DNA of 36,906 bases from NCBI GenBank assembly GCA_002471345.1, contig DKPS01000209.1, positions 1-36,906 of the forward strand, written 5' to 3'. This DNA is from Saprospiraceae bacterium UBA7328 (GTDB lineage: Bacteria > Bacteroidota > Bacteroidia > Chitinophagales > Saprospiraceae). Positions within the stretch are counted from its first letter, which is position 1. Each line of letters opens with the position of its first letter. The position numbers and the translations under genes were made by a program. This document shows, piece by piece, positions 14,721 to 22,374 of the stretch. The notes beneath the pieces were generated by a model, which ran no database searches, was not told the DNA's origin, and saw only the letters and a program-made list of their open reading frames with translations.

Positions 14721-16145
14721 TCATTTTATTGGTCCGTAAAAAGTACTCGATACTTCATCGATTATCTTGTCATTCATGATCACATTTATTTCTAGCTTAG
14801 TCTTCCTTCTAATGACCTTTTCATCATCGATAATTATAAAAAGAGCTCCTTCAGAAATTTGATTAGGAAGTATTACAGGATTATCACCTACATACTCGAT
14901 AGAAGCGGAGATATTAGTGACCTCAAAACTCACGACAGCATTCATTTCAGTCTTATTATTCAATTGATAGTTGTACAAATTTTTAAAGTCACCATTTTCA
15001 GCTTTATAATAAAGTGTTCCAGGGGTACGAAGCATTAAAGTTTCAACATCTGAGCGCTGAGACATTAGAATTACTTCGAGGAAAATCAAGCCAACAAGAA
15101 CTATTGAGTAGGCAATGACACGAGTATTAAAAAGTTTCTTCGATCCACTTATGATACCTTCCAAACTGTCCATTCTTATCAATCCCTTTGGACGCTTTAT
15201 CTTTACCATCACTTCGTCGCAGATATCCATGCAAGCTGTGCAATTCACACATTCTAATTGCAACCCATTTCTGATGTCAATACCTGTCGGGCAAACATGA
15301 AGGCATAGTTTACAATCAATACAATCCCCTTTTGCTGTTACTTCATCTTTTTTCTTAATCTTTCCTCTAGGTTCACCTCGTTCAAAGTCATAATAAACGG
15401 CTAATGATTTATCATCGAGTAAAACACCTTGAAGTCTTCCATATGGACATATTGTAGTGCATACTTGCTCTCTCAGTGAAGCAAAAACTCCATAAAAAAT
15501 AAGAGAAAAAACGATCATTGATATAAAACCATTCATGTTTTCTCCCACTGGTTCTGAGACGATTTTCATTACTTCATCAACGCCAATTATATAGGCTAAA
15601 AATGTATGAGCAATGAATACAGCAATTGCAAAGAACAAAACCTGTTTTATGATCTTTTTGAATATTTTTGACCCTGTCCAAGAGGCGTTATCTAACCTCA
15701 TTTGAGATTTATAATCTCCTTCAATAGCATATTCAATTCTACGATATACCATTTCCATAAAAATGGTTTGTGGACAAACCCATCCACAAAAAAGTCTTCC
15801 AAAAACCACGGTAAAAAGAGCGATAAAAACTATGCTTATCAGCATAGCAATGACAAACAAATGGAAATCTTGTGGAGAGAAGTATACTCCAAAAAGAATA
15901 AATTTCCTTTCTAAGACATTGAACAGAACAAAAGGCTTTCCTCCAACTTTAATCCAAGGAAGCCCAAAGAGAATTGCCAGTAAAATATATGATACAAATT
16001 TTCTGTAATTGTAGAATGGGCCTTTTGGCTTTTTAGGAAATATCCATTTGCGCTTTCCTGATTTATCTACTGTAGCAAGTTCATCTCGAAATGTACCAAC
16101 TCCATCATAAATTTCATCAATAATACCTAAGTCAGATTCTTTCAC
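14721..16145 (-). CDS. ccoG: Cytochrome c oxidase accessory protein CcoG
   Basis: The 474-residue membrane protein has several N-terminal helices, the NapH/CcoG block FGRLFCGWVCPQTIFMEMVY, and CTTICPYGRLQGVLLD at about residue 230. Two 4Fe-4S motifs follow (CIDCKLCLHVCP and CVNCTACMDICD at about 275-315). A helix and a C-terminal immunoglobulin-like periplasmic domain complete it (about 370-474). CcoG is a copper reductase-type assembly factor for cbb3 oxidase in studied bacteria. All cysteines of the family are present. It lies 24 bases after ccoP and 7 before ccoH. Confidence 0.95.
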   Translation of the reverse strand: MKESDLGIIDEIYDGVGTFRDELATVDKSGKRKWIFPKKPKGPFYNYRKFVSYILLAILFGLPWIKVGGKPFVLFNVLERKFILFGVYFSPQDFHLFVIAMLISIVFIALFTVVFGRLFCGWVCPQTIFMEMVYRRIEYAIEGDYKSQMRLDNASWTGSKIFKKIIKQVLFFAIAVFIAHTFLAYIIGVDEVMKIVSEPVGENMNGFISMIVFSLIFYGVFASLREQVCTTICPYGRLQGVLLDDKSLAVYYDFERGEPRGKIKKKDEVTAKGDCIDCKLCLHVCPTGIDIRNGLQLECVNCTACMDICDEVMVKIKRPKGLIRMDSLEGIISGSKKLFNTRVIAYSIVLVGLIFLEVILMSQRSDVETLMLRTPGTLYYKAENGDFKNLYNYQLNNKTEMNAVVSFEVTNISASIEYVGDNPVILPNQISEGALFIIIDDEKVIRRKTKLEINVIMNDKIIDEVSSTFYGPIK

Positions 16146-16169
16146 TTATCAACTTTTACCTTTAATAAG

Positions 16170-17090
16170 CTAGTTTGATATTGAACTTTCGAGCACTTTA
16201 GCTTTTTCCTCAAGTTGCCATATTTCTCCTTCTGGATCTTTTTGATTGGGAGGGTCAGTACCTTCTAATGTCATGATAAAGCTTGCAACGCTCTGCATTT
16301 CTGATGGCCTCAATGTCGATTTCCAAGAAATCATACCCTTCTGAGGAACACCATATTTAATCGTTACAAATATGTTTTTAATTCCCCCTCCTTGTATCCA
16401 ATATGAGTCAGTAAAATTTGGGCCAACTAGTCCTTCACCAAATTGGCCATGACAAACAACACAATGCTGTTTAAATATATTCTCCCCTGATAAAAGCGTG
16501 TTTTCATCTGAAAGAAAGGCAACGTTGGTCTCATCAACAGCATCGGCTTGATTAGACAAGTATTCTTTAATTCTTTTTTCAGCAAGTTCTATAGATTCTA
16601 CGTATTCCTGTTCGCTACTCCACCCGCTCCCTGACCAGTGATATACGTACATATAGAATCCAGCAAAAACAATACTTCCATAAAAAAGGATTATCCACCA
16701 AGGAGGAACCTTATTATCCAATTCTCTAATGCCATCATAGTCATGGCCAAGATCAATCTCACTTTCTTCTTGAATTGGAACAAGACTCCATGCCCAATTA
16801 TAAGCTTTCTGCCAAAGTGGTTGACCTAATTCATTGAGAACTTCTTCTTTCTCTATGCCCAGTTCTTTCATCAACCGTGCTTTTTGAAGCGATAGAAGAC
16901 TGAAAGCTAGTCTCAGCAGCGTGACAAAAACCGAAATGATTACAATGCCCCCAATGATTAAAATTATATTATCTAATACCCAATGGAATGAACTTGCATC
17001 CTTTGATGAAACTTTAGTGACTTCTTGTGCTATTGACATTGATGACATTACCATTAAGCCTAATAAAATTTGAAATTTAGATCTTATCAT
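16170..17090 (-). CDS. ccoP: cbb3 oxidase subunit III (CcoP), single haem c
   Basis: This 306-residue protein has a hydrophobic N terminus, a membrane helix at about 40-65 and the FixP/CcoP N-terminal block DNKVPPWWIILFYGSIVFAG at 125-144. One cytochrome c domain follows, with CVVCH at 210-214 and the likely Met ligand M253 in KGMISWK. Only one CxxCH motif exists, whereas proteobacterial CcoP has two. The extra N-terminal helix and signal-like segment (residues 1-21) also differ from the proteobacterial form. It transfers electrons from soluble cytochromes to CcoO. It follows ccoQ by 11 bases. Confidence 0.93.
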   Translation of the reverse strand: MIRSKFQILLGLMVMSSMSIAQEVTKVSSKDASSFHWVLDNIILIIGGIVIISVFVTLLRLAFSLLSLQKARLMKELGIEKEEVLNELGQPLWQKAYNWAWSLVPIQEESEIDLGHDYDGIRELDNKVPPWWIILFYGSIVFAGFYMYVYHWSGSGWSSEQEYVESIELAEKRIKEYLSNQADAVDETNVAFLSDENTLLSGENIFKQHCVVCHGQFGEGLVGPNFTDSYWIQGGGIKNIFVTIKYGVPQKGMISWKSTLRPSEMQSVASFIMTLEGTDPPNQKDPEGEIWQLEEKAKVLESSISN

Positions 17091-17101
17091 GATATTCTGG
17101 A

Positions 17102-17275
17102 TTAGAAATTAGAACTATCGTTTTCAAGAGGCATTTGAGACATATGTGAAATATGTCTTTTGTCCTTTTTAAGAATCAACAATGCAGATATAAGGAATAC
17201 TGACATGAATGTAATCAATGACATGACTGCCATCCAATTGATGTTTCCTGCGGCTTCTAATATATATTTATACAT
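17102..17275 (-). CDS. ccoQ: CcoQ-like small subunit of cbb3 oxidase
   Basis: A 57-residue ORF lies exactly where ccoQ belongs, 21 bases after ccoNO and 11 before ccoP. It starts MYKYILEAAGNINWM, has one membrane helix (AVMSLITFMSVFLISALLIL) and ends in a basic, hydrophilic tail (KKDKRHISHMSQMP). This topology is that of CcoQ/FixQ, a non-catalytic stabilising subunit. Sequence identity in this family is too weak for a firm call, so the assignment rests on position, size and topology. Confidence 0.78.
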   Translation of the reverse strand: MYKYILEAAGNINWMAVMSLITFMSVFLISALLILKKDKRHISHMSQMPLENDSSNF

Positions 17276-17296
17276 CTCTTACTAGTTTTCAGTTTA

Positions 17297-19429
17297 TTAA
17301 TCCTCGCTTTCAATAGTGGCTTCAGGTTTATGATCTGTGCCTAATCTTTGCAAATAAGCAATAAGTGCTACTATTCGCTTTGCCTCCAGATTTTCCTGCT
17401 CAATACCATCATTCTTAAGAGACTCTACTACTGTAAGAGCCTGAGTCTTTAGATTTTCTTCGGCAACCTCTGCGAAGCCTTCTGGATATGGAACTCCCAT
17501 GGATTGCAACACTTTTATTTTAGCAGAGGTATATTTTGTATCTAAATCTTTATCAAATAGCCAAGGATAATCTGGCATAATAGACCCTGGAGACATTGAT
17601 TCAGGTTCGAGCATATGATTATAATGCCAGCTGTCCGGATATTTATTTCCTATCCTATGAAGGTCTGGCCCAGTACGTTTTGATCCCCACAAATGTGGTT
17701 TGTCATAAACAAATTCTCCCGACTTAGAAAAGGCACCATATCTTTCAGTTTCAGATCTGAATGGACGTATCATCTGTGTGTGGCAGGTATTACATCCTTC
17801 TGAAATATAAATCTCCTTACCTTCCAATTCGAGTGGAGTAAATGGTTTTACACTCTCGATTTTAGGCACATTTTCATCTACCATTAGCATTGGGAATATT
17901 TCAACCAAACCGCCAATAAGAACTAATACGGTAGCAATTACTAACATCTTTATAGGTTTTCTTTCAATCCATTTATGCCAGTATTCTCCTTTATGCGGCA
18001 CATACTCTTGTCTCGGAGCTGCTTCTACGGTTACTTCAGATGCGGTACCAGACTTTGCGGTTTTCCATAAGTTATATGCCATAACAAATGCACCTACTAA
18101 GTATATGGTACCTCCTACTGCTCTTATAGCATACATTGGTATAATCGGGGTCACAGTTTCTAAAAAATTTCCGAATGAGAGGAATCCATCAGGATCAAAC
18201 TGTTTCCACATTAAACTCTGAGCCCATCCTGCCCAATACATTGGCACTACGTAAAACAAAGTACCAAGTGTGGCTATCCAAAAATGGACATTTGCCAATT
18301 TGACTGAATACAATTGAGTTTTATATAACTTTGGAATGAGCCAATATAACACACCAAATGTGAGCATGCCATTCCAACCTAATGTACCTACATGGACGTG
18401 TGCAACTGTCCAATCTGTATAATGACTTATCGCATTTATAGATTTTATTGAAAGAAGTGGGCCTTCTAAAGTTGCCATACCATAAGCTGATATTGCAACT
18501 ACCATAAATTTCAGAATAGGATCTCGACGTACTCTGTCCCAAGCACCTCTTAACGTAAGCAAACCATTCAGCATACCACCCCAAGATGGAGCAATCAGCA
18601 TAATACTAAATACAGTACCCAAAGATTGGGCCCAATCAGGTAGAGAAGTGTAAAGTAAATGATGTGGGCCTGCCCATATATAAATAAAGATCAGCCCCCA
18701 AAAATGTATGATCGACAATTTATAGGAATATACAGGCCGATTTGCTGCTTTAGGAAGGAAGTAATACATCAGGCCTAAGTAAGGTGTAGTCAAAAAGAAC
18801 GCCACCGCATTATGACCGTACCACCACTGAACCAATGCATCTTGTACACCTGCAAAGACTGGTATACTTTCCATAAACCCAATCGGCATTTCCAAAGATC
18901 GTACAACGTGCAAAACTGTAACAGTGACCCAAGTGGCGATATAAAACCAAATAGCGACATAGAGATGATTCTCTCTTCTCTTTATAATGGTCATTAACAT
19001 ATTAATTCCAAATGCTACCCAGACTAATGCAATAGCTAAATCGATAGGCCATTCTAATTCTGCATATTCATGACTTGTAGTGTATCCAAGAGGTAAGGAC
19101 AATGCAGCTGCTAATATTATAGCCTGCCATCCCCAGAAGTTAAATTTGGACAAAAAGTCACTCCACATTCTTGCCTTGAGTAATCTCTGTAGAGAATAAT
19201 AGACACCCATAAAGATTCCATTACCTACAAATGCAAAAATAGCTGCATTTGTATGTAAAGGCCTGAGACGTCCGAAAGTAGTTTCTGCAGTGAAATTTAA
19301 CGAAGGAAAGACCAACTGAAAAGCGACAAGTACGCCTACAGTCATACCTACGATTCCCCAAACCGCTGTAGCTGCCGCAAATTTTCTGACTATGTTATCG
19401 TCATAGGTAAACTTTTCCATCTGTATCAT
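17297..19429 (-). CDS. ccoN: Fused cbb3 oxidase catalytic subunits I and II (CcoN-CcoO)
   Basis: This 710-residue fusion carries both core subunits of the high-affinity haem-copper oxidase. The CcoN part (about 1-455) has the haem b ligand H59 in RPLHTNAAIF, H206 in QWWYGHNAVAFF, the copper-site pair H256/H257 in WAGPHHLLYTSLPDW, and H344/H346 in DWTVAHVHVGTLGW. A linker and new membrane helix (about 490-515) lead into the CcoO part, with haem c motif CNTCH at 546-550 and Met ligand M618 in PGSIMPDYPWL. The fusion is common in Bacteroidota. A second ATG three codons in (19420) is an equally good start. It is separated by 2 bases from ccoS. Confidence 0.96.
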   Translation of the reverse strand: MIQMEKFTYDDNIVRKFAAATAVWGIVGMTVGVLVAFQLVFPSLNFTAETTFGRLRPLHTNAAIFAFVGNGIFMGVYYSLQRLLKARMWSDFLSKFNFWGWQAIILAAALSLPLGYTTSHEYAELEWPIDLAIALVWVAFGINMLMTIIKRRENHLYVAIWFYIATWVTVTVLHVVRSLEMPIGFMESIPVFAGVQDALVQWWYGHNAVAFFLTTPYLGLMYYFLPKAANRPVYSYKLSIIHFWGLIFIYIWAGPHHLLYTSLPDWAQSLGTVFSIMLIAPSWGGMLNGLLTLRGAWDRVRRDPILKFMVVAISAYGMATLEGPLLSIKSINAISHYTDWTVAHVHVGTLGWNGMLTFGVLYWLIPKLYKTQLYSVKLANVHFWIATLGTLFYVVPMYWAGWAQSLMWKQFDPDGFLSFGNFLETVTPIIPMYAIRAVGGTIYLVGAFVMAYNLWKTAKSGTASEVTVEAAPRQEYVPHKGEYWHKWIERKPIKMLVIATVLVLIGGLVEIFPMLMVDENVPKIESVKPFTPLELEGKEIYISEGCNTCHTQMIRPFRSETERYGAFSKSGEFVYDKPHLWGSKRTGPDLHRIGNKYPDSWHYNHMLEPESMSPGSIMPDYPWLFDKDLDTKYTSAKIKVLQSMGVPYPEGFAEVAEENLKTQALTVVESLKNDGIEQENLEAKRIVALIAYLQRLGTDHKPEATIESED

Positions 19430-19431
19430 TT

Positions 19432-19608
19432 CTAATCCTGTTTTGAGTGTGTTTTACTATTTTCTATGATATCATCATCAAATAGAATCCGTATGGATGG
19501 AGTATAATCATCATCATATTGACCAGATCCTACAGCCCAAAAAAAAGAGGCTAGGAACCCAAATGCTACTAAGAGACTAATAATGATTAAAATGAAAATG
19601 ACCTCCAA
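19432..19608 (-). CDS. ccoS: cbb3 oxidase maturation protein CcoS, TTG start
   Basis: This 58-residue protein matches CcoS by its membrane helix followed by an acidic tail: EVIFILIIISLLVAFGFLAS, then FFWAVGSGQYDDDYTPS and ILFDDD. The WAVxSGQYDD block is the family signature. CcoS is needed to insert cofactors into the oxidase. No ATG is available; an in-frame TAG lies two codons before the TTG at 19606-19608, and starting there gives the expected MEVIF-like beginning. It ends 2 bases before ccoNO. An FNR-type dyad and a -7-like element lie upstream, so this gene probably opens its own transcription unit within the cluster. Confidence 0.9.
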   Translation of the reverse strand: MEVIFILIIISLLVAFGFLASFFWAVGSGQYDDDYTPSIRILFDDDIIENSKTHSKQD

Positions 19609-19626
19609 CTTATTCTAAATTTTAAA

Positions 19627-19634
19627 CTAAGGTA
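19627..19634 (-). promoter_or_regulatory. Candidate -7 element of ccoS-ccoNO
   Basis: On the minus strand this reads TACCTTAG, matching five of the six fixed bases of the Bacteroidota TAnnTTTG element. Its first base lies 29.5 bp from the centre of the FNR-type dyad at 19657-19670, the same spacing as at the other two FNR sites in the window. Confidence 0.5.
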
Positions 19635-19656
19635 GAGCCTGAAAAAAAGTTGTAAT

Positions 19657-19670
19657 ATGACATTAATCAA
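19657..19670 (-). promoter_or_regulatory. FNR/CRP-type box upstream of ccoS
   Basis: Read on the minus strand this is TTGAT-TAAT-GTCAT, with eight of ten bases of the TTGAT-N4-ATCAA consensus and the invariant TGA-N6-TCA core. It lies in the ccoI-ccoS gap, about 50 bases before the ccoS start. Confidence 0.6.
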
Positions 19671-19702
19671 CCTTGAAGGTAATTTTAATCATACTAGATG
19701 CT

Positions 19703-22096
19703 CTATGTCTTAGTTTGGAATGAAAGCCTCATTGCAATCCAGCTCATCCCAAGCCCATAAAGCATAATACTTACACTGCTTATGGGCATCAAAATAGCAG
19801 CTACAACTGGAGTTAATTTACTAGAAACAGCAAATCCTAGTCCAATGGAATTGTACAGGAGTGCAAGAAGAAATGCCCCGTACAACCCGTATTTGAGCAA
19901 TCTTGAAAATTGAAATAATTCCGGCAACAAAGACAGTTTATCCGAAAGCATTATTAGATCAGCGGATGGTGTAAAATTATTCTCCTCAGAAGAAATAACT
20001 ACGCCAATGTCACTCTGTTTTAAGGCTCCGGAATCATTCAAACCATCTCCAATCATCATCACTTTTTTTCCCTGATTTTGCAATGCTTTCACATAATCCA
20101 TCTTTTGTTGAGGCGATTGATTGAAAAGAAGATCACTTCCCCTTGGAAATATGTTTTCGATTTTGTTTTGATCTTTAGAGGCGTCACCTGACAAGACAGA
20201 AAGGCAATACTCTTTATTTAGCTTTTGGATCATTTCCTTCATTCCTATTCTGATGGAATGTTCAAATTGAAAACATCCTCTTACTGTTCCATCTATTTTC
20301 ACAAATGAAGACTGCAAAGAATGATTTTGAGAATATCCATGAACAAATGTTCCAGAACCTATTTCTATCTTCTTTCCAAAAATGAAGGCTTCAATTCCTT
20401 TTCCAGAAAACTCCTTAAAATATTGAACTTCAAGTTGACTGCCCTCTCGACAAAAATTGCTAATCATCTCGCTCAACTTGTGACTACTATGCTGAGAGAC
20501 ACTTCTAATCATTGATTTCTCTTCTTGAGAAAGCTCAATGCCAATGAATTGAACGGTAGCTTTGTTTGTATCTGTCAATGTACCCGTCTTGTCAAATACG
20601 ATAGTATCAATATCATTAAGATCAAAAATTGTGAAAACATTTTTTGAAAAAATCGACAATTTTGATAACCACCTGATTCCACTACCATATAGAAATGGAA
20701 TAGAAAGGGCAAGGACACAAGGACATGCAATAATCAACACTGCTGTGAAACTATTGAAGGCTTTGGACGGATCAATATATAACCAATAAAGAAGGCTAAA
20801 AATTCCGATGACTAGAATTGAAATTGTAAAATACTTACCTATTATATTCAATAGAGTACTTTCTCTTTCTAACTCTCTTTTATTAAAAATATCATCATTC
20901 CATAATTGAGTTAATTCGCCTTGATTTACCTCCTTTTCTACGATTATTTCAAAGCTAGAATTAATCAATTTTCCACCGGAAGAGACAGCCATTCCCTTTG
21001 ACAAAGACACAAGTTTAGATTCACCAGTAACAAAGCTATAATCTACAGAACCACTTCCCTTAGACACGAGTCCATCACAAGGGATTATTTCACCATTTCT
21101 GATTAAAATGCGATCTTTCTTTTTTAGTAAATCTATGGATTTACTCATCCAGTTTTCTCCTGTCCAAAACTTCACCGCTATTGGAAAAAACGACTTGAAA
21201 TCTCTTTCAAATGAAATTCCAGCGAATGTTCTCAAGTGAATCCAACTCCCAATAAGTAAGAAAAAAACAAAGCCCGCAAGGCTATCTAGATAACCTTCAT
21301 TATTAGTTATTGTTATTTCATAAATACTCCGAAAAAATAAAGTGAGCATACCAATGCTTATTGGGACATCAATTCCAATTCTCTTCATTTTTAAACTATC
21401 CCAAGCAGATTTTAAATAGTCACTACCCGCATAGAAGACTACAGGAATCGATAAAAGAATATTTAATATTCCAAAAAAATTTGCAAAACTAGACGAAGCT
21501 GTACCAAGGTAATCCGGAAAGCTCAACAACATGATATTGCCAAAACAAAATCCGGCAACTCCAATTTTATAAATGATAATTTTATTTTGATCTGGAGTCT
21601 TTTTTTCATGTGGTCCTTCTTTTTCAAAATTTGGAGCATACCCTATTTTATCTAAAAGTTCTACTATACTTCTTAAGCTTGTTTCTGTATCGTCAAAGGA
21701 TATAGTCGCTTTTTTCTCTAATAAATTAACTCTTACATTCTTTACACCATCTTCAAGTAAATAAAGCCGCTCTAAGAGCCATACGCATGAAGAACAATGA
21801 ATCTGAGGAAGTCCCAAATAGACAGTTTTCAAATGATTTACTGAAAAAGAAATTAAACTATTTTCTATCTCAGGGTCATCTAAAAAATCATAGTATCGAG
21901 GACGAATATCTTGCCTTGACAGGCCTGAAACATCTTCAATGTCATAGTAATCAGCCAGTCCTTTTTCATGAAGGAGTTGCCATACAATCTGACAACCGTG
22001 GCAACAAAAGACAGGACCTTCTAAATGTGAAATATCACCATCACAGCTATCACCACAATGAGAACAAATCAGCATTTTGTCTTTTTCTAATAACAT
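19703..22096 (-). CDS. ccoI: Copper-translocating P1B-type ATPase CcoI
   Basis: This 797-residue ATPase exports copper for the cbb3 oxidase. A Cys-rich N-terminal module (CSHCGDSC at 11-18, CCHGC at 31-35) is typical of CcoI/FixI. An HMA-like domain with HCSSC (C101, C104) follows. Then come the membrane helices, the actuator motif TGES (357-360), the CPC transport motif in IIACPCVLALSIP (458-460), the phosphorylation site DKTGTLTDT (D502) and the hinge MIGDGLNDSGAL. Position in the cco cluster and the doubled Cys module support CcoI rather than CopA. It is preceded by a 35-codon ORF at 19 bases and ends 94 bases before ccoS. Confidence 0.95.
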   Translation of the reverse strand: MLLEKDKMLICSHCGDSCDGDISHLEGPVFCCHGCQIVWQLLHEKGLADYYDIEDVSGLSRQDIRPRYYDFLDDPEIENSLISFSVNHLKTVYLGLPQIHCSSCVWLLERLYLLEDGVKNVRVNLLEKKATISFDDTETSLRSIVELLDKIGYAPNFEKEGPHEKKTPDQNKIIIYKIGVAGFCFGNIMLLSFPDYLGTASSSFANFFGILNILLSIPVVFYAGSDYLKSAWDSLKMKRIGIDVPISIGMLTLFFRSIYEITITNNEGYLDSLAGFVFFLLIGSWIHLRTFAGISFERDFKSFFPIAVKFWTGENWMSKSIDLLKKKDRILIRNGEIIPCDGLVSKGSGSVDYSFVTGESKLVSLSKGMAVSSGGKLINSSFEIIVEKEVNQGELTQLWNDDIFNKRELERESTLLNIIGKYFTISILVIGIFSLLYWLYIDPSKAFNSFTAVLIIACPCVLALSIPFLYGSGIRWLSKLSIFSKNVFTIFDLNDIDTIVFDKTGTLTDTNKATVQFIGIELSQEEKSMIRSVSQHSSHKLSEMISNFCREGSQLEVQYFKEFSGKGIEAFIFGKKIEIGSGTFVHGYSQNHSLQSSFVKIDGTVRGCFQFEHSIRIGMKEMIQKLNKEYCLSVLSGDASKDQNKIENIFPRGSDLLFNQSPQQKMDYVKALQNQGKKVMMIGDGLNDSGALKQSDIGVVISSEENNFTPSADLIMLSDKLSLLPELFQFSRLLKYGLYGAFLLALLYNSIGLGFAVSSKLTPVVAAILMPISSVSIMLYGLGMSWIAMRLSFQTKT

Positions 22097-22115
22097 ATGT
22101 CAACCTACTCTATTG

Positions 22116-22223
22116 TTATAACTGAGCTATCATTCCAACCATAATGCAAATATTCAGGAGCACAACAATGATATATGTCACTTGAAGTCTTCTCTCATTT
22201 GAAGAATCTAGAATACTATCCAT
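22116..22223 (-). CDS. Small single-helix membrane protein at the head of the cco locus
   Basis: A 35-residue ORF begins MDSILDSSNERRLQ, a polar N terminus. One membrane helix follows (VTYIIVVLLNICIMVGMIAQ). It starts with ATG, lies 19 bases before ccoI on the same strand and downstream of an FNR-type box and a -7-like element, so it would be the first gene of that transcript. I do not recognise a family. By size and topology it could be a minor oxidase subunit or assembly peptide similar in scale to CcoS or CcoQ. The call rests on context only. Confidence 0.45.
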   Translation of the reverse strand: MDSILDSSNERRLQVTYIIVVLLNICIMVGMIAQL

Positions 22224-22241
22224 AACCTTGAATTTGTTTTG

Positions 22242-22249
22242 TAAAGCTA
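22242..22249 (-). promoter_or_regulatory. Candidate -7 element of the small ORF-ccoI transcript
   Basis: On the minus strand this reads TAGCTTTA, matching five of the six fixed bases of TAnnTTTG. Its first base is 29.5 bp from the centre of the FNR-type box at 22272-22285, and it lies 18 bases before the small ORF start. Confidence 0.5.
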
Positions 22250-22271
22250 TCCTTATCAATATTTCTGCTCA

Positions 22272-22285
22272 TTGATTACAATCAC
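22272..22285. promoter_or_regulatory. FNR/CRP-type box serving the cco arm
   Basis: The sequence TTGAT-TACA-ATCAC matches nine of ten bases of the TTGAT-N4-ATCAA consensus. It lies in the intergenic region between the cco cluster and hemN. Spacing places it at about -42 for the minus-strand promoter, as in class II activation. Confidence 0.7.
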
Positions 22286-22293
22286 GACTGTCC

Positions 22294-22307
22294 ATGATCC
22301 ATATCAT
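22294..22307. promoter_or_regulatory. FNR/CRP-type box serving hemN
   Basis: The sequence ATGAT-CCAT-ATCAT is a symmetric dyad with the TGAT-N4-ATCA core. Its centre is 22 bp (about two helix turns) from the neighbouring box and 29.5 bp from the hemN -7 element, so it occupies about -42 for hemN. Confidence 0.65.
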
Positions 22308-22329
22308 CATAGTGGAAACGGGCCATCTG

Positions 22330-22337
22330 TAGTTTTG
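22330..22337 (+). promoter_or_regulatory. Candidate -7 element of hemN
   Basis: The sequence TAGTTTTG matches all six fixed bases of TAnnTTTG, the Bacteroidota housekeeping -7 element. It lies 37 bases before the hemN ATG, giving a leader of roughly 30 bases. Confidence 0.6.
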
Positions 22338-22374
22338 CTCTTCATTGTATCCAATACTATAAATAGCTTAGGTC

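Noticed and set aside
18321..18584. 87-codon minus-strand ORF within ccoNO
   Set aside because: It lies in another frame of the same strand inside a clearly conserved catalytic region.
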